From an uncultured Selenomonadaceae bacterium (lineage in GTDB: Bacteria; Bacillota; Negativicutes; Selenomonadales; Selenomonadaceae): a stretch of 17,231 bases of DNA. Both the position numbers and the translations under genes were made by a program. The notes beneath the pieces were generated by a model, which was not told the DNA's origin, did no database searches, and saw nothing but the letters and a program-made list of their open reading frames with translations. The stretch is taken from positions 1-17,231 of the forward strand of contig CAJOKY010000016.1 in assembly GCA_905235425.1 (NCBI GenBank). The letters are read 5' to 3'. Positions 6,451 through 13,218 of this stretch are shown piece after piece. Position 1 is the first letter of the stretch; every line of letters begins with the position of its first letter.

Positions 6451-7386
6451 ATGAGTAAAATTGCTTTTATTTTTCCTGGTCAAGGTGCGCAGTTTCTCGG
6501 TATGGGTAAAGACTTGTACGAAAATTTTCCACTTGCCAAAAAAATTTTTGATGAAGCCGATGACGCGCTGGGTTATTCCATAAAAAAAATTTGTTTTGAA
6601 GGATCGGAAGAAGATTTAAAACTGACTGCAAACACTCAACCTGCTATTTTGGTTGTAAGCGTCATTATTTCAGAAATTTTGAAGGCGGAGGGAATTACGC
6701 CTGAAGTTGCCAGTGGTCACAGTCTCGGCGAATATTCCGCGCTTGTAGCCGCAGATTCCATAAAATTTTATGACGCCGTTGCATTGGTTCATAAACGCGG
6801 CACTTTTATGCAGGAGGCGGTTCCTGTAGGAGAAGGTTCAATGGCGGCGATTATCGGGCTTGACGATAAAACCATTGTTGACGCTTGCGAAAAGGCGTCA
6901 GAATTTGGCGAAGTTCAAGCCGTGAATTTTAATTGTCCCGGTCAAACTGTTATCGCCGGTAAAGTTCAAGGCGTCGAAAAGGCTGTAGAAATTTTAAAAT
7001 CTGCAGGCGCTAAAAAATCTATCATTCTGCCGGTAAGTGCGCCTTTCCACAGCACGCTTATGAAACCTGCCGCTGAAAAACTTTCCGCCGAACTTGATAA
7101 AATTGAAATTGCCAATGCAAAATTCCCCGTAGCCGCAAATTTCACCGGTCAACTTGAAAACTCTGCCGCCGATATTAAATCCAATCTTGTATCGCAGGCT
7201 GATAATCCCGTGAAATGGATTGACTGCGTGAAGTCTATGCAAGATTTTGGCGCGGATATTTTTGTAGAGTGCGGACCCGGCAAGACGCTTTCCAATTTCA
7301 ATAAGCGCATTGACAGAAAAATTAAAAGTTTCAACGCCGAAAATTGCGAATCTCTCCAAAAGACTTTAGACGCACTGAAAGGCTAA
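6451..7386 (+). CDS. fabD: Malonyl-CoA:ACP transacylase
   Basis: FabD moves malonyl from CoA to acyl carrier protein, supplying the extender unit for fatty-acid synthesis. The 311-residue product is full length. It has the oxyanion-hole glutamine Q11 in FPGQGAQ, the nucleophile S91 in GHSLGEYSA (89-97), R116 in VHKRG and catalytic H200 in APFHSTLM (197-204). The ATG at 6451 has a GAGG Shine-Dalgarno. It follows fabK by 15 bases in one operon. The usual next genes fabG, acpP and fabF are absent; a protease-like gene follows instead. Confidence 0.96.
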   Translation: MSKIAFIFPGQGAQFLGMGKDLYENFPLAKKIFDEADDALGYSIKKICFEGSEEDLKLTANTQPAILVVSVIISEILKAEGITPEVASGHSLGEYSALVAADSIKFYDAVALVHKRGTFMQEAVPVGEGSMAAIIGLDDKTIVDACEKASEFGEVQAVNFNCPGQTVIAGKVQGVEKAVEILKSAGAKKSIILPVSAPFHSTLMKPAAEKLSAELDKIEIANAKFPVAANFTGQLENSAADIKSNLVSQADNPVKWIDCVKSMQDFGADIFVECGPGKTLSNFNKRIDRKIKSFNAENCESLQKTLDALKG

Positions 7387-7390
7387 TTGG

Positions 7391-7885
7391 ATGAAAGAAT
7401 TTACAATACCGTTAATGCGAAAGTACGAGAGACCGGTAATTAAATTGTACAATTTGCCGACGCTTATCGATACCGGCGCTGTGATTCCCGTTTTTTCAAT
7501 ACTTCCTGCAATTTTTGAAAAATATTTTGATACAAAGTTAATTTTGAAAGACGGTTCAATAAGCGGCTTTGGCGGCGATGAACGCGGTTCTGTTTATTCG
7601 ATTGAAAATTTTAAGATTGGAGATTTAATTTTTAAAGATTTTGAAGTTTTTGTGCCTCATGAGCCGCGCTTAAAAATTCCTTTTTTGTTGAGTGCAACTT
7701 TATTTTACGGAATGGAATATACTTTTGACACGGTAAATGGAAATTTTATCGTGAGAATGGCTGATGAACAAAAATGTGAGCGCGATTTCAAAATTAAGGA
7801 ACTGCGCGGCAAACTGTATCCGCAAATTGACGGCATTTTAATTCAAGATGTTGACAGCTTTTTAGTGGATTGGTACTTATTTTAA
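7391..7885 (+). CDS. Small retropepsin-like aspartic protease (DTG motif)
   Basis: This 164-residue soluble protein has a single LIDTGAVIPV motif (residues 25-34, D27-T28-G29), the active-site signature of clan AA aspartic proteases. Strand-rich sequence follows, with SGFGGDERG (near 58-66) as a plausible flap and a hydrophobic LLSATLFYGMEY stretch that could be the second psi-loop. With one DTG it would have to act as a homodimer, as retroviral proteases do. There is no signal peptide or membrane helix. The ATG is four bases past the fabD stop, with AAAGG as Shine-Dalgarno inside the fabD tail, so it is probably cotranscribed. Substrate and biological role are unknown; catalysis is not proven by the motif. 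Confidence 0.6.
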   Translation: MKEFTIPLMRKYERPVIKLYNLPTLIDTGAVIPVFSILPAIFEKYFDTKLILKDGSISGFGGDERGSVYSIENFKIGDLIFKDFEVFVPHEPRLKIPFLLSATLFYGMEYTFDTVNGNFIVRMADEQKCERDFKIKELRGKLYPQIDGILIQDVDSFLVDWYLF

Positions 7886-7931
7886 AAGTTTATGTTCAAT
7901 AAAGATTTTGGAAAAATGTTCAAGTTTCGGC

Positions 7932-7952
7932 TTGGACAATTTTTTTGTCCAA
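7932..7952. terminator. Perfect inverted repeat between convergent genes
   Basis: TTGGACAA (7932-7939) and TTGTCCAA (7945-7952) form a perfect 8-bp stem with a 5-base T loop. It sits between the stops of the plus-strand protease gene (7885) and the minus-strand broken gene (7956), where a bidirectional terminator is expected. Neither flank has a clean T-run, so efficiency is doubtful. Confidence 0.5.
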
Positions 7953-7955
7953 AAT

Positions 7956-8283
7956 TTATATTTTCCAATCACAATAAAAATTTTCCCAAGAATAAACTTT
8001 TAATCCGTAATCTTCTAAAAATCTGTAAACCGATTCAAAAATTTCCAATATTTCATTTTGTTGATGAATTAAATTTAAATCATTCGCAGAAAGTTTACCA
8101 ACAACTGCCTCAATTTTTTACGTCGTAAACAACAGATTGAGGCAGAGTAATTCTTTTAGAATCTATAACTTGTCTGTCAATGTCATATCTTCCATAATTA
8201 ACGATGCCATTTTCATAAACTGAAAAAGAGTAGCCGCCTCTCCAAATTGGAAAAATGCCATATGCTAAAATAATTTTTTCCAT
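7956..8283 (-). pseudogene. Frameshifted small gene of unknown function
   Basis: From the ATG at 8281-8283 (Shine-Dalgarno GGAAGG seven bases upstream) a frame runs 57 codons, starting MEKIILAYGIFPIW, to a TGA at 8110-8112. Just before that stop is a run of six A (T 8114-8119 on the plus strand). Skipping one A joins a second clean frame of 52 codons, from IEAVVGKL to ENFYCDWKI, ending at TAA 7956-7958. The joined product would be 108 residues, soluble and rich in aromatic residues. I do not recognise the family. The coding quality on both sides of the homopolymer argues for one gene broken by a 1-base insertion. A sequencing error, or expression by slippage, remains possible. Confidence 0.6.
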
Positions 8284-8305
8284 TGCAAAACCTTCCGAAA
8301 TTTTC

Positions 8306-8801
8306 CTAATTTACCAATTTTACCGCTTTTGACAAGTCGTATAAATCACAATCGCGCACAATTAACGTTATCACGCCGGATAAATTTACCAGAAAAATGT
8401 CCGTAGCCGCGATTATGCCGACCGATTCCGGAGAAAAGCCGAGCTGAGTCAATAATAAGCTCATTATCGCGATCATTCCGCCGTTGTCGCTTATCGGCGC
8501 TATCGCGAATTGCAACGATAAATATTCGTTACGATTGAAATAAAAATCAGCGAAATATTCATCGTAATAAAAGTATTTAGCAAAGTTTTTAAAATCGGTT
8601 CAACAATATATTCGATAAGTATATTTTGAAACGGTATCGAACAAAAACTTTCTATTAAAAATGAAATAATCAGCGCTAAAAAAATCGCAATAGTGTTCAA
8701 TCCGCCTGGAATTTTTAATTTTTTTGCTCTTTCGACGCAAATGCGCTGATTCTGTTCAGCCCGTTTTCGTACTTATAAACGACGCCGACTTCTTCATAGT
8801 C
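8306..8801 (-). pseudogene. Relic of a dicarboxylate/amino acid:cation symporter (DAACS-like)
   Basis: Three minus-strand pieces in successive frames resemble parts of one transporter. The first (8715-8801) reads DYEEVGVVYKYENGLNRISA. After a shift at a seven-A run (8719-8725) the second continues IPGGLNTIAIFLALIISFLI and a second hydrophobic helix, to about 8510. The third (8306-8515) reads FAIAPISDNGGMIAIMSLLL and LGFSPESVGIIAATDIFLV, like the last helices of DAACS symporters. The central helices and substrate-binding hairpins are missing, so this is a gene with an internal deletion plus frameshifts. Family assignment is by resemblance only and less certain for the first piece. Confidence 0.5.
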
Positions 8802-9357
8802 CAGCCTGAAAAAATTCTTCTGCCGTCATATATCTTATGCTTATGCATGAAAATAAAAATCTGTAAATCAAAACGCCCGGTACCACTGAAATTATCGCGG
8901 GGACGATTAAAACTTGCATCGGAGTCAGCGTAATTTTTCTAAATTTTATCACCAAAACTCCTATCAATGTCGTGGCAAAAAATATAGCGATTTCCGCAGA
9001 AAATTTTAATTCCAATATACAAAAAGTTTTTGCAAGCACTGAAATTGCGCCTAAAATTCCGAGATATATCAAAGTTTTTTTAGAAATATTCATCATAACT
9101 GAAAAATAAATTGCAACTATTACAGATGCGATGAAAATTTTCAAAAAATTGTGGTTTGTCGTCATTTCTAAATTTAAAAATTCCTGTATGTATATATTTT
9201 CGTTATATACCAGAAAATAAATTTCTCGGCAGAGGGCGATTAACAAAACTATTCCGACCGTCATTGAAATTGAAATTAAAATTGCGTGAAATGCTCTTGT
9301 CATGCCGTTTAATGTAAAATTATTTAAAATGTCTGTCATAGCGTTGATTAATTTCAT
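8794..9357 (-). pseudogene. ThrE/YjjB-type exporter domain, probably truncated
   Basis: The open frame encodes 187 residues with about five hydrophobic helices. The end, TLTPMQVLIVPAIISVVPGVLIY, matches the hallmark of the ThrE_2/YjjB domain of threonine/serine or dicarboxylate exporters. It lacks the last helix this domain usually has, and stops at AEEFFQAGL. Six T just before the stop (A 8809-8814 on the plus strand) allow a one-base shift into the symporter-like frame, suggesting the two genes were joined by deletion. The N-terminal ThrE_1 part is also missing. No Shine-Dalgarno precedes the ATG at 9357 or the next ones. It could still be a short functional YjjB-like protein, but the context favours decay. 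Confidence 0.5.
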
Positions 9358-9476
9358 TCAAATTATCTTGAAATTCTGCTTGCGAATAGCTTTTTTTCAA
9401 GGCATTCCAAGTAAAATTGCTGATTAAACAGTCAATATAATTTCCATTTTTTTTGTTTCAAATCAAGATTAGGCAA
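9320..9476 (-). pseudogene. Tiny frameshifted ORF upstream of the exporter relic
   Basis: A TTG at 9474-9476 has an excellent GAGGAGG Shine-Dalgarno (9484-9490) at seven bases. The frame begins MPNLDLKQ, reaches a run of eight A and stops after 14 codons. Dropping one A continues cleanly as NGNYIDCLISNFTWNALKKS to YDRHFK, stopping at TAA 9320-9322, a 51-residue product overlapping the exporter ORF. The strong Shine-Dalgarno and plausible peptide suggest a real gene once existed. Function is unknown. The break at a homopolymer matches its neighbours. Confidence 0.4.
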
Positions 9477-9531
9477 AAACTTTCCTCCTCAATAAACTTT
9501 TTATGCTAAAATTAACTTTGAGGTGATTATT

Positions 9532-11841
9532 TTGAATTATAATATAAAAATTTTTGGTATTGTTCAAGGCGTTGGCTTTCGACCTTTTGTCAGTCGAACT
9601 GCCGACGCTTTTTCTGTTCGCGGCACTGTTTCAAATAAAGGCTCGTACGTTGAAATTTTCGCGCAGTGCAGCACTGAGACGCTTGAAAAATTTATTGACG
9701 CCATAAATAATACCGCGCCGCCGCGTTCAAACATTTTGAAAATAGATGTTACGAAAATTGACACCGAGAATATTTTTACCGCGTTTGAAATTATCGACAG
9801 TGAGCACGAAGTCGGTGATATTTTTGTATCGCCGGATATCGGCATTTGTGACGAATGCGCCGCCGAACTTTTCAACCCTAATAATCGCCGCTACCTGCAC
9901 CCTTTCATAAACTGCACGAACTGCGGACCGCGTCTTACAATTCTTGAACATATGCCGTACGATCGCGAGCGTACCAGTATGAAAAATTTTCCAATGTGTA
10001 AAATCTGCGCGGAAGAATATTTTTCGCCGAATTCGCGCCGCTACGACGCCCAGCCTATTTGTTGCAACGAATGTGGACCGAAATTGAAATTGAGAATTAA
10101 GAATGAAGAATTAAGAATTAGTGAAAGAGAAATTATTAAGGCGGTCAGAAAAATTTTAGCAGGCGGCGGCATTGTGGCGGTTAAAGGTATCGGCGGCTTT
10201 CACCTTGCTTGCGATGCTAAAAATTTTGACGCCGTGAAACGTCTGCGTGAAAATAAATTTCGTCCCACAAAACCTTTCGCCGTTATGTTTAAAAATATTT
10301 TTGAAGTTGAACGCGAATGTTTCATTACCTCCACGCAGAAAGAATTTTTGGAAAGTCCCGCCAAGCCTATCGTACTGCTTGAAAAAAAATCTGAAATGAA
10401 CATTGCCGAAAACGTAGCGCCGAAAATTAACCGTCTCGGCGTTATGTTGCCTTATACGCCGTTGCATATGCTGATTTTCAATTTTCCCGACGACATTAAA
10501 AATTTTCCCGCCGCATTGGTAATGACAAGCGGCAACCCCTCCGGCGTACCGATTAGCATTGATGATGACGACGCGGCTAAAAATTTTGGCGATTTTTGCG
10601 ACGCGATTTTATTTCACGACAGAAAAATTTTGCTCCGCGCAGATGATTCTGTTATGGATTTTATCGACGACGCGCCGTCTATGATTCGCAGAAGTCGCGG
10701 TTATGCACCTCTGCCAATCTATTTTAAGGAGCAGGAAACAGGGATTAGGGATCAAGTTTTGGCGATTGGCGGCGAACTCAAAAATACTTTTTGCCTTGCG
10801 AAAAATAATTTGCTTTACGCCTCGCCGTACATTGGCGATATCGGCAATTTGCAGAGCGTTGACGTGTTGAAAAATTCCGTGCGCCGTATGTGCGACCTTT
10901 TGGAAATTTCGCCGAAAATTATTGTCTGCGATAAACACCCGCGCTATCAATCTGCCAAAGTTGCAGAGGAAATTGCCAAAAATCTTGACGTGCCGCTTGT
11001 AAAAATTCAGCACCATTACGCGCATATTTTAAGCTGTATGGCGGAAAATAATTTTCACTGTGAAGTTATCGGCGTGGCGTTCGACGGTACCGGCTACGGC
11101 GACGACGGTACGATTTGGGGCGGCGAATTTTTTATCTGCGATACAAAGCATTATCAGCGCGTCAGTCACATTACGCCTTTCATGCAAGCCGGCGGTGATA
11201 AATCTGCGCGGGAAGGCTGGCGCATTGCCGTTGCTATGATGAAAAATTTTGACGTTGATGCGGTGAATAAAATTTTAAAGCTTACGACGCCTGAGAATAT
11301 CGCCGCACAAAAATTTTTGCTGAAAAATAATTTGAACTGCGTAACGTCTACAAGTTGCGGCAGGTTATTTGACGCAGTAAGCGCGATACTCGGCATTTGC
11401 AATGTTTCTTCGTACGAAGGCGAAGGCGCTATGAAACTTCAAGCCGTTGCCGAAAAAACATCTTCCCTACTCCCTACTGACTACTCACTACTCACTAACT
11501 CACTACTTACTACCGCCAGCCTCTTTGATGAAATTTTGACGCGCAGATTGGAAGGCGACGACGTAAATTTTTTGGCGCGATTTTTTCACGACGCCTTAGC
11601 CGAATTTATAGCCGATACCTGCGAAAATCTTAAAAATCTGCACGGCATTAATACAGTTGCCTTAAGCGGCGGCGTATTTCAAAATTCCCTGCTGACAACT
11701 TTAACCGTACAAAATCTTAAACGGCGCGGCTTTAACGTCCTGCTTAACAAAATGATTCCGCCAAATGACGGCGGCATTTGTATCGGTCAAGCGGCGTTTG
11801 TGGTTTCAAAAAATTTCAAAAAATTTCAAAAAAAGACTTGA
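9532..11841 (+). CDS. hypF: HypF, [NiFe]-hydrogenase maturation carbamoyltransferase
   Basis: HypF makes thiocarbamate from carbamoyl phosphate and passes it to HypE, the source of the cyanide ligands of [NiFe] hydrogenases. The 769 residues hold all four parts: acylphosphatase domain with VQGVGFRPFV (near 11-20), two zinc fingers (CDECAAE, CTNCGP, CKICAEE, CNECGP; about 105-180), a YrdC-like domain (GGIVAVKGIGGFHLACDAK) and a Kae1-like domain (HHYAH, GVAFDGTGYGDDGTIWGGE). I start at TTG 9532 because GAGGTG (9520-9525) is its Shine-Dalgarno; the in-frame GTG at 9523 lies within that site. Three heptad-repeat tracts interrupt linkers without breaking frame. The stop TGA (11839-11841) lies inside the -35 box of the next promoter. 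No other hyp or hydrogenase gene is in view. Confidence 0.95.
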   Translation: MNYNIKIFGIVQGVGFRPFVSRTADAFSVRGTVSNKGSYVEIFAQCSTETLEKFIDAINNTAPPRSNILKIDVTKIDTENIFTAFEIIDSEHEVGDIFVSPDIGICDECAAELFNPNNRRYLHPFINCTNCGPRLTILEHMPYDRERTSMKNFPMCKICAEEYFSPNSRRYDAQPICCNECGPKLKLRIKNEELRISEREIIKAVRKILAGGGIVAVKGIGGFHLACDAKNFDAVKRLRENKFRPTKPFAVMFKNIFEVERECFITSTQKEFLESPAKPIVLLEKKSEMNIAENVAPKINRLGVMLPYTPLHMLIFNFPDDIKNFPAALVMTSGNPSGVPISIDDDDAAKNFGDFCDAILFHDRKILLRADDSVMDFIDDAPSMIRRSRGYAPLPIYFKEQETGIRDQVLAIGGELKNTFCLAKNNLLYASPYIGDIGNLQSVDVLKNSVRRMCDLLEISPKIIVCDKHPRYQSAKVAEEIAKNLDVPLVKIQHHYAHILSCMAENNFHCEVIGVAFDGTGYGDDGTIWGGEFFICDTKHYQRVSHITPFMQAGGDKSAREGWRIAVAMMKNFDVDAVNKILKLTTPENIAAQKFLLKNNLNCVTSTSCGRLFDAVSAILGICNVSSYEGEGAMKLQAVAEKTSSLLPTDYSLLTNSLLTTASLFDEILTRRLEGDDVNFLARFFHDALAEFIADTCENLKNLHGINTVALSGGVFQNSLLTTLTVQNLKRRGFNVLLNKMIPPNDGGICIGQAAFVVSKNFKKFQKKT
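10094..10120 (+). repeat. Heptad repeat inside hypF (GAATTAA x4)
   Basis: GAATTAA, GAATGAA, GAATTAA and GAATTA run in tandem, encoding RIKNEELRIS at about residues 187-196, in the linker between the zinc fingers and the YrdC-like domain. It is the same heptad as the AATTCTT block at 1335-1355 on the opposite strand. Confidence 0.8.
10734..10754 (+). repeat. 21-bp, three-heptad insertion inside hypF
   Basis: GGAAACA, GGGATTA and GGGATCA are three related heptads, 21 bp in all. Removing them leaves KEQVLAIGGELKN, the normal HypF sequence at the start of the Kae1-like domain, so the insertion adds exactly seven residues and keeps the frame. Confidence 0.7.
11464..11513 (+). repeat. 50-bp heptad tract inside hypF (TCACTAC family)
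   Basis: Seven heptads (TCCCTAC, TCCCTAC, TGACTAC, TCACTAC, TCACTAA, TCACTAC, TTACTAC) with one extra base after the fifth encode the low-complexity peptide SLLPTDYSLLTNSLLTT, near residues 645-661 in the Kae1-like domain. The reading frame continues normally afterwards. Confidence 0.8.
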
Positions 11842-11864
11842 CAGCATATATATATATATATAAT
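11838..11864 (+). promoter_or_regulatory. Candidate phase-variable promoter of the RTX gene cluster
   Basis: A perfect -35 (TTGACA, 11838-11843) and perfect -10 (TATAAT, 11859-11864) flank a 15-bp spacer that is almost entirely alternating TA. The optimum is 17 bp, so gain of one TA unit would make this a full-consensus promoter, while the present form should be weak. The -35 contains the hypF stop codon. Transcription would start near 11871, leaving a T-rich leader of about 85 bases before the first RTX gene. The phase-variation role is inferred from layout. Confidence 0.7.
11847..11862. repeat. (TA)8 microsatellite
   Basis: Eight uninterrupted TA units lie just after the hypF stop codon, within the spacer and 5' part of the -10 box of the RTX promoter. 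Dinucleotide tracts of this length are prone to slipped-strand changes of one unit. Confidence 0.95.
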
Positions 11865-11955
11865 TTCTTTTGTTTAAATTTTTAATTTTTCTGTATTTGC
11901 TGTAAATGTTTTTATAGGGGTTATTGTTCGTCAATTTTTAAAAGGGGTCTTTTTT

Positions 11956-13038
11956 ATGAATCTTGGTACTAATTTATACAACATCTTCCAGAGCATAGGT
12001 GCAGGCGGTCTTGCAAACATCGCTTCCGGTTCTTCTGCTCTTATGGAAACTGCGACTGATTGGGAGATCGGTAGCGAACAGTCTAGCGGTACAACTTCTC
12101 ATATCACTTATTCCGATCTTGTCGGCGGTTTTCGCATTATTGGAGATATTTTTTCTAATCAATTTGACTCAAGCAAATACTATAGCGGCGGCTATACGAA
12201 TGGCGATACTTCTGTAAATGTTACCAATATCAGTAGCATTAATTCAACCAGTACTCTTTCGCAAAGCACCGTATATCCTGTGGGCAACAGGAACGGTTAC
12301 CTTAATGGCTATACTCCTGATACAGGTACTATGCATTTTGTCGATGCCGATATTCGCTCTTGGACGCGTAATAACGATTATGTCAATTTCAATATGGGCA
12401 ACGGTACTTCTTTTGTAGCAAAGACAAGCGGCTCGACGGAGGACATTTTCAAATATACTACAGACGGCATAAATACCTATTACGCCAAAATCGGTATGAC
12501 TAGTCAAGATAACACTTTCCAATATACCGACGGCGTACTTTTAATAGGCAGTTCGGATCATCAAGATACCGTGAATCTTTCAACATATGAAAGAAATGTC
12601 GATCTTCGCAACGGCAGTATGTATCTTAATATTGACAACATTGACGCTCGCAATTCTTCAAGTACTTATTATCAGCGTCAACTTATCGGCAATGAAGGCA
12701 ACAATCATATTTATGCAAGTAAAGGCGATTCTCTCTGGGGCGGCGCAGGCAATGATGAACTGTTCGGCGATTACGGCAACAACACTTTCTACTACGGCGT
12801 AGGCGAAGGTAACGACGTAATTCGTCAAAGTGTGGCTACTGATAAAGTTGATTTGTACAATGTTCAGCTTGCAGACATTTCGGGTTATGGTTATAACGGC
12901 AGTAGCTTGGTATTGAATATGGCAGGCGGCGAATCACTTACGATTGAAGGACAAGACGGCGCATCTAATTTCATATTGGCGGATCGTTCGGAATACAGCT
13001 TTAACCGTAGCAATCAGACTTGGACTCAAACAGTATAA
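11956..13038 (+). CDS. RTX-type calcium-binding protein, paralogue 1
   Basis: This 360-residue protein has no signal peptide or membrane helix. Residues 1-105 are a unique Gly/Ser-rich front. Residues 108-240 form a domain shared with the next two genes, with signatures VGNRNGYLNGY (109-119), NDYVNFNMGNGTSF (140-153) and YAKIG (176-180). Residues 243-290 are glycine-rich nonapeptides of the haemolysin type (LWGGAGNDELFG), which bind calcium in a beta-roll. A TDKVDLYNV segment (295-303) and the tail DRSEYSFNRSNQTWTQTV follow. Such proteins are usually exported by type I secretion with a C-terminal signal, but no secretion gene is in the window. AAAGGGG precedes the ATG, and the gene lies behind the (TA)8 promoter. 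Function is unknown. Confidence 0.8.
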   Translation: MNLGTNLYNIFQSIGAGGLANIASGSSALMETATDWEIGSEQSSGTTSHITYSDLVGGFRIIGDIFSNQFDSSKYYSGGYTNGDTSVNVTNISSINSTSTLSQSTVYPVGNRNGYLNGYTPDTGTMHFVDADIRSWTRNNDYVNFNMGNGTSFVAKTSGSTEDIFKYTTDGINTYYAKIGMTSQDNTFQYTDGVLLIGSSDHQDTVNLSTYERNVDLRNGSMYLNIDNIDARNSSSTYYQRQLIGNEGNNHIYASKGDSLWGGAGNDELFGDYGNNTFYYGVGEGNDVIRQSVATDKVDLYNVQLADISGYGYNGSSLVLNMAGGESLTIEGQDGASNFILADRSEYSFNRSNQTWTQTV

Positions 13039-13124
13039 CTCTGTTAAAGGTATGTTCATCGAAAAAATTTTTTGAGGCGTTATAAAAATAATTAATCAGA
13101 CGCCGAACGAATAGAATAATTGCG

Positions 13125-13165
13125 GTCGGCAGGTTTTCTAAATTTAATTAAACCTGTCGACTTTT
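13125..13165 (+). terminator. Intrinsic terminator between RTX genes 1 and 2
   Basis: GTCGGCAGGTTT (13125-13136) pairs with AAACCTGTCGAC (13150-13161), twelve pairs with one G-U, around a 13-base AT loop, followed by TTTTCTTT. It should stop much of the transcription from the promoter at 11838, so genes 2-4 may depend on read-through or a separate promoter. Confidence 0.75.
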
Positions 13166-13218
13166 CTTTATCAGCAAAAAATATCGAGACGTTACCTTTA
13201 ATTCAGGAGGTCTTTCAA

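Noticed and set aside
7892..8128. Plus-strand open frame of 78 codons after the protease gene
   Set aside because: It lies over the well-formed minus-strand frames of the broken gene at 7956-8283, crosses the inverted repeat, has no Shine-Dalgarno and resembles no coding sequence.
9523..9531. GTG start for hypF
   Set aside because: This GTG is part of the GAGGTG Shine-Dalgarno of the TTG at 9532, and the shorter form gives the normal HypF N-terminus.
13120..13218. Longer N-terminus for RTX paralogue 2
   Set aside because: The extension is read from the terminator hairpin and contains the strong AGGAGG site that serves the ATG at 13219.
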